Shown here piece by piece: positions 13,301 to 25,300 of a DNA stretch of 64,000 nucleotides (positions within the stretch are counted from its first letter, which is position 1; the number at the start of each line of letters is the position of its first letter). The DNA is taken from NCBI GenBank assembly GCA_911728435.2, contig OU452210.1, forward strand, positions 1,922,001 through 1,986,000, in the 5' to 3' direction. The position numbers and the translations under genes were made by a program. The notes below the pieces were generated by a model. That model was not told the origin of the DNA and made no database searches. It worked only from the letters and a program-made list of their open reading frames with translations. This DNA comes from Apoderus coryli. Its lineage: Eukaryota; Arthropoda; Insecta; Coleoptera; Attelabidae.

Positions 13301-16300
13301 TAAGAGTCCAGAAAACAATTTTTCATGAATCTGTCGTTTAAATCTAACTAACTTTCAAACCTACGACTTGTGAAAAAGTCATGACAACTATGTGTTAATA
13401 TTAAGTAAACTTTGAAGAAATTACCCGCCTATGATAAATATTTGCCTTTTTGATGAAAACGTGAATAGTTAAATAGAGGGAAATATAATAATATTTTATA
13501 GAGAGCGACTTTCTTCATTTACATACAGTACAATATACATATTATAAAACAGTTTTGGTACTATGTAACGTTCAAAATGGTACTATATTTTCGCAAAACA
13601 CAAAAATATGACGTTTACTCAAGTACATCTAGGCCTTTAATATAGGTCAAAAGAAGGTAGTACTAGTCGTCCTGTTTAACATACTAAAAGTCCCCATATG
13701 TCCCTTTGACCAAAAGGCCTCAAAATCACTCCGCCATCTTGAAACTCGGTACTTTTTTTTTATAAAATCCGTAATAACTCCGAGTCAACTACATAATAGA
13801 TCAAAAAACATCAATGGAATTAAAAAACACAAAATTGCAAGTAAAAAAAATAAACTTTTTTTTGTTCTTGACCCATTTTTTTGTATTTTTTTCTTTAGGT
13901 TCAAGGTTTTCAAAAAACTTTTTTTAAATTTTAGCGAAATTTACATTTCGCTTGTCTAATTTTATTTTTTTTTTTCCTTTTCACAACGGTTTGACGATGG
14001 TTTATCGTCTTCTTCAGGTGTTATTGTATAAAAATACAAACATGACGTATATATTCAAATAATTTAAAAACATTATTTACCTTTTTCGTTATTTTTTTCT
14101 CTCGAAATTAAATACATTAAACAATTTTGTTATGAAAAATTTTACATATAAAATAACATTTTAAAAAATTGCATTGTATAAACTAAAATCTTTTTCTTTA
14201 CATAAAAAATATCTATTTCACAAATAATAGTTGGTGGTTTTTGTTCTGCAAAATAGACTTTATGTCGGTTGTATGTGATGACATCGTCGTTGACTGAAAG
14301 CATCCGTCCTACAAGGGAAACTGAAACAGATCTGAAGAATACAGTCGGTCGTTAACCCATTGGAAATTTAATTAATACGTACCCGATATTGTTTACCTTT
14401 TTCAGGGTAGTCGTGAACACAATTCCATTCCATGTTCCAGTTAACAATCACCAATACCTTCCACCAACGTTACTAATTCTTAACTCACTATATGCTGGAT
14501 GTGTACTTTCAGTGTGTCCATATCCTCTGTTAGTTCTCGACTCTTGATTCGACGGTCGCTCAGTACCATTTTGTGAACAATTTCAATATTATTGGTTGTG
14601 GTCGCTCTGTTTGAGTGTCCTGAACATTCATTAACTGGTACGATCAAGATAATATATAGCTGCCCATATTTTTTCACTATGGCAAATAATGGAGAAGAGT
14701 TGGCATATAGAGGGTCCAACTGAGTTTTAGTTTGGGTATGTGTATTGCCTTTCAAATACAAGAATTTAATCACGGAACATTATTTGATATTTTACATTGT
14801 TTTTGCAAACACTGACGTGGACTGACACTAACTACTCTCAAGCATCTATTGAGCGTCAAGAAATGACTGAAATTTTTACAGACGTCTATGCATAGCATAT
14901 TTATAACATTGCAAGAATATAACGGTTTTGACGAGTAACGCCATCTTCTTGTTGTATTTTCTTTAATTTTGCAGGTACGTCGTTTGGGTACAGATCTACT
15001 ACGCATGTTTTTGGAAGAGATAAGTCCGGATATCGTTGTTGAAGTTGATGGACACAAGCTAAAAGCACATAAATGCATACTAGCATCACGGTGTCAATAT
15101 TTTGCTGCTATATTAAGTGGCAACTGGCTGGAAAAATCTGGAAATATTATCCAATTACAGGTATTGAAACATTGCAATAATATATTCAAATTTAATATAA
15201 TAAAATAAAACTTAACAGGCCATTCAATAAGTCCGTGGGGGAGTAAGAAAAAAAATTCACAAAACTCGATTTTATTATGCACCATAGTTGCCTTCAAGGG
15301 CAATCCAACGAGTAAGTTTTTCCAAGTTTTCGATACCAATTTTCTCGCCAAAATAGGCTCAGTTTCAGCGATTACTTCATCATTGGACTTAAATTTCTTT
15401 CCAGCAAGCATTCCCTTGAGATCTGCAAACAGGAAAAAGTCGCTGGGGGTTAAATCTGCAGAATACGGTGGGTGGGTAAGCAATTCGAAGCCCAATTCAT
15501 TCAATTTTGCCATAGTTTTCATCGATTTGTGAAACGCTGCAGTATCTTGGTGAAACAACACTTTTTTCTTTTGCAAATGTGGCAGTTTCATTGCGATTTC
15601 AATCGATCCAAAAGTGCACAGGAATAGTCGCTGTTGATGGTGGTTCCTTTTTGGAGGTAGTCGGGGAATATTATTAAGTTCGCATTCCAAAATACAGCCT
15701 TCATCACCTTACCGGCCGTCTGTTGCGTCTTTGCTCGCTTTGGATTCGGTTCGTCGATTGCTGTCCACTCAGCTGACTGTCTTTTGGATTCTGGTGTGTA
15801 ATGGTGAAGCCATGTTTCATCCTTTGTCACATATAGACGATAGAATTCTAGTTTATTGTGGTTTAACAGCGCCGAACACTCATCTGAAGCATCAATTCGT
15901 TATTGTTTTTGGTCGACTGTGAGCTCACGCGGCACCCATTTTGCACAGAGCTTTCGCATACCCAAATGTTCGTGTAAAATGGTAAAAACACTACCATCAG
16001 ATTCTTCAATTTGCTATCGTTCATAATGAATTTGTGAATTTTTTTGACGTTTTCTGGAATAACAACCTCAATTGGGCGTCCACTGCGCTCTACATCGTTT
16101 GTTCTGGTACGACCACGTTTAAATTCAGCAATCCACTTCTCTACTATTTATTTGTCTCGATGGAGCAGAGTTCGGATAATGTTTATCAAGCCATTGTTTG
16201 GTTTCCACTGTATTTTTTTTTCATCAAAAAGCAATGCTTTATCAAAACTCGAAATTCACTTTTTTCCATTTTTTTTTTTCAATAACAAACGTTGCTTCAC

Positions 16301-19300
16301 ATAAAATGCTATAACTCTCGAATCAATAGTCAGCTTGCTGTCAAATTTAGAGACGTATCGTTTGAAGGTTAGTACTAAATAAAAATCATATAGAAAAAAT
16401 TCTAGTAACGCAATCTATGTGTCATCCTACGGACTTATTGAATGACCTAATATTGTTCCAAATTCATGTTAAAACAAGAGTTTCACTATAGGTTAATTGG
16501 TAAAAACAACCCCCTAGCAAGTAGAAAATATAGGTTCCCCCTGGATTTTTTTAATTAACAAATATTGTTTTATTCTTGTTGCCCTCTATATAAACGGCGA
16601 TTCATTTGTGCGTGTCACCATTGGGATTTCGTAAACGGTAAATGTTCGATGACTAGAATGAAACTAACTTTTACGAAATTAAACATAAAAAAAATGTCTT
16701 TTCATTTTTATTATTTTTTAAAGAGAGTTTTTATTATTAACGTGAAAGTGGTGATGGATAAGTTTCGTCTACCAGAAAACATCATCCAATTTGTTATTTC
16801 TTATAAACTTTGTATTGAATTTCAGCACAAATTGATAGTTTTTATTTCTAATTAAAAAACTGTGGGCTGTTGTGGGGGGTTTATGTAGTTACATGTGTTA
16901 GACCGAAAAAAATATTTGTAGATTTTATTTATGAATATCCGCCATGTCTTAGTTTCATTCCATTGCAAATTAATTGAGACTATGCTAAACATAATTCTCT
17001 CTTTGGGTAAAGCCAGCAATTTCATCACATGCCACAAAACGATTATTTCTACTAAGATTATTCACGGATAAATTCCTGTTGGGTTTGTCATAGTTTGGCT
17101 CTGAATATTAATGATTTAACGCTTGGAGACCACGGTCTATAGCGTTGCTTGACTTATATGCTGGCAGAAGGGTCAAATTATCTCCTGCTGACATTTTGCT
17201 GTTTTGTATTATATTTGTATGATTTACCTGTTTTTTTAATATCTTTGCTGCTGGCATTGCCTAAGCATTGGATTTATCGATTTGTCTCTGCTGGTGGAGC
17301 CTCATCATGTATAAAGGATGATATTTGTGTTTCGTTATGTCTTTGGTATTCTGACGAGCCCTCAATAAATGCGAAACGAATTCGCCAATATCTGGCATGC
17401 CTTTGAGGCTCTTCTTGGTTAAACAACATACTCCGTATAACTTAAGTCAGTAATTTCGTCCGACATGTCACAAAAATATGTATACTTTAAACTTATTTAT
17501 GGGCGCAAATTCTATGTGTTTTTATTATGTATGTCTTTGTTTAATTTGCAGGGCTTTTCGTACGAATCCGTCTATTTTGCGTTGTGTCATATTTACAGTG
17601 GTGCTGCTCATGTACCAGATTCCATAAGTCTAGTCGAATTAGCATCGTTAGCCGATATGTTGGGATTAGAGGGATTGAAGGAAGTTGTGGAACATGCTTT
17701 AAAACAGAGACATTGCCATAATTTTCATAAACCATGTGCTGGATGTTGTACGGGTGTATTAGAGGTAAGTCATAATGATTTATATTTTAAAAGGTTTACA
17801 GGGTTTTCCGAATACTAGGCTTAACTAACCACTAGTCAAAATGCAAACATTTAGAAAATGCCACTAAAATGCATTACTTAAGTTTGTTTCGAGTAGTTGA
17901 TAGTGTTTTAGAAGCATTGTTATTATTATTGATATGTCACTTATTTTTCATAAATAAGATTTCTTATCAACTTGCTAGAATATTTTTCTTTGTTTGGATG
18001 CTTTAGTTGGCAAAAAATCAGTTGATTTTTCATTCTTTCGTTTCCTAATTTATTATGTTTTTTAATTACTTTTTCTTTTTGAGTCTTTAGAGTTTCACTA
18101 ATATCTCTATAAGTATGTTCAAGTTTCTTTTCCATTAGAAAAAATACAGCAGTGACTAATCCAGTAGACGTGTAGGTCACTCTCGTCCCAATCCACTGCC
18201 ACAGAAAACTGGTATTTAAGAGTTGCTTTACGGGCATCGCGTAAAGCAAAGTCACGCCATCGGTGATTTCGCCGTTATGGCCGTTAAAGCTGGACTAACG
18301 GTAGTTTCCAATATTCAGTTTCCCAAAAAGAAACGTCCAATAATATGAAAAAACTTACACAAATATTTAGCTCTTGTTGATGCTATCATTATTTTTGAAG
18401 AAGAGACACAACTTGAATTCTCTGTACAATAGTGTAGAGCATCTTTAACAATGAAGACTAAACAATTTGTTTACTAGCAGTACAAGTACTAAATACTAAA
18501 ATAGACTTATCGAATTTTGTTTATTTGTGGGCAAATATTTTTTGTGTGCTTTTAAACGTTTTCTATGGCCTGTCATGTATATTTTGGGTTTCCATATATT
18601 AAATCGTCAAAACATAACAGAATATACGTATTAGAAAATGACGTTTGGCATTGCACTAATGGCAAAATAAAATCAGTGGAAATATAGGGTGAACTTATAA
18701 AAGTGAAAAACGGGAATTAAAATAAAAAATATATTTTAAAAACGAAAACACAGCAGTCAAAAATTTTGATGGAACTGTTAATGAAAAAATGGATGAAGAA
18801 CGAACATAACGTGAAATTGAGTTGAGAAGTAAGACAAAAGAAGACAATGTGCAGCTGAGCAAAGAGAAATAATGCGAAAATTTTACACAACGAAAGAAGA
18901 AGATGACGCAGAAAGAAAACAACGCCAAGCTCAGAAAGAATGAGAAATAAAACGATATGAAGCCGAAAACAAAAAGAAAGAAAACGATAAGAAGAAGAGA
19001 AACAACGCGATGTAGACAAGAAGAATCAATGCAAAGGCTACACAGTTATGACGAAAATCGAAGAAGCCAAAGAAGCACTGCTGAGAGATGTACACGAACA
19101 AGGTCGAGAATTAGAACAAAAACCATAACTGACAATCTTACTGCCTCGTTTGCTAAATGGATATTAAGATCTGTAGTGATTTATTGACCAGGTTCAATGA
19201 GGTATTGAAGAAAAAACTATCTCTCTCACCAAGACAACGCTCCAGCTGATTCATCCCGAACCCCCGCGAGATTGGTTGCGTTGGTCTACAAGGTACTGCT

Positions 19301-22300
19301 GCGTGGCTCCGTTTTCTCCCGCCCCCCCCCCCCCCCATAGCGGCCAAGGATGAGTGTGTACAGTTTTCCCAATATCATATTTTTTTGAGGGATTGAAGAA
19401 GTTGAAAACACGTAGGGAAAAGTGTATCAGCCTAAGAGTGGGCTATGTTGAAAAATAAAAATTATAAAAAACAATGCTTTCATTGGTAGGCTCATCAACT
19501 ATCATACCACCCTTGTAAATTAACATATATTAATTTTGTTTCATATTATTAGGTATTGCCGTTAAGTGCTGCTTATGGCTTAGATGATCTCTACCAAAGA
19601 TGTTTGGAATGGATAACACTATACTTTGTCAAGGTATGGCCAAGTCGAGGATTTGCTAGTCTGCCACGTGAGTTACGCGATAAATGTTATCAACAGCATG
19701 TGATACATATGTCACCAGATACAGTATTAGAAATAATGGTAGCCTGTGATAAAATTGTGAAGCAATTACCAGCACTTAGATGGGCTGATCCTGTAGGACA
19801 TTTGGTGGCGCAGCTGACTGATGCTTGTCATTTGTATATGAGGTGAATAATAACAATAATAATAACCAGCACCTTTGTGTTTAACATATTGGCGGCTAAG
19901 TACAAATCTTCAACTTGCAAATTCTAACAGTAATACGAATGAGGTTGTTATAAGTAATAATACCAACTCGATACATTTATAACAAATAACAAGTTTAACA
20001 AATGTCCTCTAAAATATTACATACAAATTATAATTATATATTTGTAAACAGGAGTTGAGTTGAGTTTTCTCGATCGATCTACTTAAATTTTTATTATATA
20101 TTATCGGCGTCATGTCGATCTCGCAGGATAAAAGATCACGTTAGCATCAAAATATCAGAATTCAGTAAATGAAATTTCAAGGAAGATGCTGGCATTATTT
20201 CGGAACTAACAGGGATAATTTTGAAATAATCCACTACTTGGACAGTTTTGCCAAACAGTTTTTGGGTTCTGGTTAAATAAGTTTAATTTCGGACTCTTAT
20301 CTCTTCGTATCAACATTTGGGCTTGGAGAAGCTTTGTGCTAGGTGGGTACCGTGTTTGCTGACGCTCGATCAAATTGTCCCGGAGCATTGTTTCATCCGC
20401 CAATTTGGCATTTTACAAAAGAAATCCTGGCGAATTTTTGTGTAGATTCACAAATACGGATTAATACACTCAAAGGTGCTCAAAGCATAAGCTTTTGATG
20501 CTCCCATAAGGGGTATTAATAATGTTATTTTTTATTTTAGGCAACATTTCTCCAGTGTTCTTTCATCTCAGACATTCCTCTCCCTAGACATTCCAACAGA
20601 TCAGACAGTGCCAGGTCTTGACATATTTCAAATTCAAGATAGAGTTTTGGCCGCAGCTAAAAATTTAAGTATACAACAAGCTTGCAAAAGTTATGCTAAA
20701 TGTTGTAAAATGGTAGAACAGTACAGGAAATGGAATAATACTGCTATTATTGATTTGCTAAATAAAATCAAACTATGTTTGGAACAGACTCTAGTTAGCC
20801 AGTCAGATAAGTTAATACGTAGCAATGCATGGCTTAGGCTGGAAACAAATTTAAGGTAAGATTTTTTACAATCAATAAAATTTAACCTGCGTTTTTATAC
20901 AATTTTTACAGCTTGTTGCATTATATCTTTAGTGCTAAGTGATTAGAATTATTACTGTACTGGTACTCATTCATCAGCATTCAGTCGCTAACGAGTATGA
21001 ATTACTCAGGGATTTCTGTTGTGAACCATAAGACGCTGCTCTTCAAAAACTTGATTGTCCTCGTAAACGGTACGCCTCCATCTCGGTCGGTCGTTCGCGA
21101 TTTGCTCCCAGTTGTTCTTCACATCTAAGCCACACTTCTTCATGTTGGTCTTAAGAACATTCTTGTACCTCTTTTACTACCCTCCCTGATTTCGTTAGCC
21201 GACCTTAAGCTGTGAATAAAGAATTCTTTTTATAAGGCATGCGGATTACGTGGCCAGTCCATCGCAGCGGGTGGCTGACAATCATTGCCTCAATGCTAGT
21301 TGTTACAGCTTCCTCCAGAACGCTGATGTTTGTTCGTCGGTCCTGCCTTTTAATTCGAAGAATTCTTCTAAGACATCTTTGATGATACTTTTCTAGGGTT
21401 TTTAAATGCCTCCGATAAGTGGATAAGTGGTCCAAGCCTCACAGCTATACGTAAGTAGGAACTACAATAGTATTATACACTCGCAACTTGGTTCGAACGT
21501 CGTCTTCATACGCCCAAAAGATGCGCTTGCCCATCTTATACGATGCTGAATCTGATCATCGAAACTTGCGTTCGCCGTGAGAATGCTGGGACCGCCGCAG
21601 TGTTTGGTGCAGGCTGGTAGAGAATCTGTGTTTTCTTTATATTCAGTTTATTCCCGATACTGCTGCATGCATTTAGTATATATTGAATAGTTTGATTTCT
21701 CTGAGAATATTTTTTTAAATGTTCATAGCAAAAATCCATTATCCATTAAACGGTTTAACTGATTCGTCGCGCATTATATTGATTCCTTTTTTAATTCTAT
21801 GTCGCCGAAATCATGCGTTTCTATCTTACAGTTTTTGCTACAGAGTCAAATGAAAAGGCAAGTCAAATTTCATCAAAATTTGTGCTTGGAACACCCTGTA
21901 AGTTGTACCTAACTACTGTGACTACCCCACACTCAAAATTAAAAATAATTTCAACTTAAATTAATTATCGCATAAAACCTTTTCACGTTTGGATCTTTTG
22001 GACTTGGTTAGTCTTGAACCCGTCGTATATATAGTTAAGTCATTTAGGTAGCTACCACCTTAAAATTATTTTTATATTCACATATGAATATTATAAAATT
22101 TTTTAATACATAGTTTATTTATAGGACCAAAATCAAAGAATTAACTCCATCAGCAGATCATCCACAAACAACCATGCCAACTAGTCGTTTGCCTCGAGCT
22201 AAGCCGCTAATTTATAATAAGAAATTAAATAAAAATACCGTGTTGAATAATGTATTAAACAATGCCTCATCCTCAGATACGTCCAGTCGAAATTCTAGTC

Positions 22301-25300
22301 CAGGTATGATAAATAATAACCTGACAGCACAAAGTCGAATCCCACCGAATAGTGCTTTTGGTGCATCTAGTGGTAGTCCATCCTTAAGGCGAAGTCTGTT
22401 ATTAGCTGCTAAAGCACCACAGGTAAATTTGACATTTTTGTTAAAAATTTGATAGTAATTTGTAATTTTACCGTACAACCTCATTTTACTTAAAACCCGG
22501 GCTATTGTGGAAAAATATATTTAACTGAGCTTTAGTCAATATTTGTTTTAATAGTTCACTACGAATTCATGTATTGAATTTGCAAACAGTATTCACCAAA
22601 ATACTGATGATAACAGCATCGAAACAAACTCTTTTATAATAAATAAATAAATTATTTATTATGCAAAAAAAGATAAAAAATAATAATTTTACAATCCTTA
22701 CAATTCCAAGTTTTAATCCAATAAAGAGTTTAGCTAAATGCCATTCTACCACTCCACCCATAACAGATTCACAAAATAAATCAGTACATTAATTGCAAAA
22801 TCACATTACACATACGCTCTAATTAGCCAGGAACATATACAAAAAAAATATATAAATCAAGACATCATATTTCTTAGTCTATGCTTAAACATATTTAACG
22901 TAATGATTTTGCTCTGATCCAGTAAAACTAACACAATCACCTGTGACCTATCGAGACTCTTAAGCCAGGTTTCGGACAACGCAAGCAAATAAAAACTTTC
23001 ACTTAAGAGAAAGTCTTTTACACTCACAAAATTAATCAACAGCCACCGAACGTTGGAGTTTTTTGATTTCACAATTGTAGGTATTCCCTGTATATATCTA
23101 ATATATATATACATATCGGATTCGCCATCATTTTTTCTTCTATCAGTTCGCTTCTGACCCTTCCGTAACTAATACCTGTATATCTTTCTTTTATTGAAAC
23201 AGACAATTAAGCAACATTTTCTGTTGAGTTAAATCAACTAGGGATGAGAATATCAGTCAGAATTAAAACCACAACTATTGCTAGTATTGCTTAAGTCATC
23301 TGGGGATGACCAGAAACAACCTAGGACTCATCTGTGTATACAGGTGAGTCACATTAGGACGTTGTTATGTCTATATTTATAAGTACAGATGTGGACAATT
23401 AATTATTTTTGTATTTTAATAAACATATATACAATAGTCCTAGTTGTTAGGACGATTTTTTAGTCAATGTTAACACTAGGTAATAAGGAATCTAACAACT
23501 ACTAAAGCTGCAGTTCGGACAAAATTAAGTACGCTACCTAAACAGCAAATATTTTTCATTTATTTGTACCTCAATTCTTTAAATGATTTTAGTTGAGATT
23601 TTGTTGTATTATCGTATTTCTTCTAGATACCTCAAAGCCCATCTACATTCCGTCGGAGTACTTTAGCCCAGCCCACAGCAGCTAGTGCAGCTAAATCATC
23701 ACAACCAATCAGAAATACAAAAAATACTAATGTCCAAAAAACTTTGGCAAAATCTAATTTGAAATCAACATCAAATACAAACAATCGACAGAATATAGAC
23801 GGTATACCGAAGAAAGTTTCTGCAACACCTACTACCATCTCCAATAATACAGGCTTAAGTAAGTTAGTAATTTATATACCTATACTTACGTGGTATCTAA
23901 TTTAATAGGAAATTTTTAGAATTTACATTTTATTTTATTTATTGTAAGATATTGAATGATTGAAACTAAAGTTAACGATAATAATGAATTATAATGATAT
24001 AATACAAATAAAATTACTTACACTAAAAATATAAGGCCAAGTTACACTTTGGTTCAATCAATAATTATAATAAACGACTTTTTTAAATATTCATTACTAC
24101 CTGCTATTAATATAAATCTGATTAATGAGGCGACAGTTTAGCTATAGCTACTCATACACTTAACCTCAAAAACAGAAATGTCAATCCAGACAAAAATATA
24201 TGTACCGATATGTAATGCAAAATCAAACACAAAAAATAGTACAATTTGTAGTACATACATAAAAAACGCGAAGTGTTAATTCAAATTCTTAAAAGTAATT
24301 TATTAATATTACAATCTATATAAACTAAGTTCCTAATTAAAAACAGAATGACAATAATTGACCTAGGGAGAAGAAAGAAACCCATTAGTTTTTGGTTAAA
24401 ATAGCGTTTAAAATTTCACCAGTGGGGTGACACAACCGAAACTAATATTTGTTGGTTTTTATAAAGGTGCAAAGGATCCTCCAGTGCAAAAATTATCTAA
24501 AAAATGTAGCAGCAGTGTTACAAATAGTCGAGCAAATTCACCAATAAAAAATGATAATATACGTAGAAGTTCGCCAAGAAAATTGGATAGTAGAGTCGGA
24601 TCTCCTGTTAAAGGTACTCAGACGGTACGCAAAGTAAGATCTTCTGTCAAAGATGGCTTTCAGGAAAAAAACCAAAATACAAAGAACAAACGCAGTGTTA
24701 ACGTTTTACCGGGTATGTACTTAAATAAGATTTTTAAAAAAATATTTTTGCCTATTTTGTATCTTTTATTTATATTTTGTGGAAATTGTTAAGCATTGTT
24801 GTTAGTGCATCCATCATTTTTTCCTCGTAAAAAACATTTTATATACTGTCGAAAATTTTATAATTTAATGAAAGTTTTAAGGATTATTTTGTTAGTTGAC
24901 ATTTTTAATAGTTATGTTAAATTCAACCCACAGAAGCCAATTGTTTGTACATAAGATATATTAACAATATTAACAACACGCATCAAAAAAGCGGGCCCAA
25001 TGAGGATAAGATGTTGATCAGCTCAGTGGTTAGGGTTTTTCACAGTTGAGGAAGCGTTCGAGTAAAGTTTGTGAACTGTGAGAGGGCTGAAGTGTGTGCT
25101 GACATTGGCCCCTTTTAACAAATGCATTCTATTCACTGGCCAATGACAGGTGAACAATTGTAACGTATGTCATCACATCGGCCATGATTATTAAAACACT
25201 GTTGCTGTTTGAATATTGTAACAAAATCGTGTTGTAATAATATAATAAATAAGTTCCATTTTTCTTGGTTAAGGACAAAGTGAAACTATTGTTTATAGTT

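Noticed and set aside
18695..19019. Minus-strand frames rich in Phe, Leu and Ser (77-100 codons)
   Set aside because: Antisense of a Lys/Glu-rich stretch; hydrophobic look comes from the complement of AAG/GAA codons.
23632..23844. Minus-strand 70-codon open frame
   Set aside because: Antisense to exon eight of the BTB gene, which has matching splice sites and phases.
25012..25085. A functional tRNA gene
   Set aside because: A and B box-like sequences exist, but no acceptor stem or anticodon arm pairs properly.
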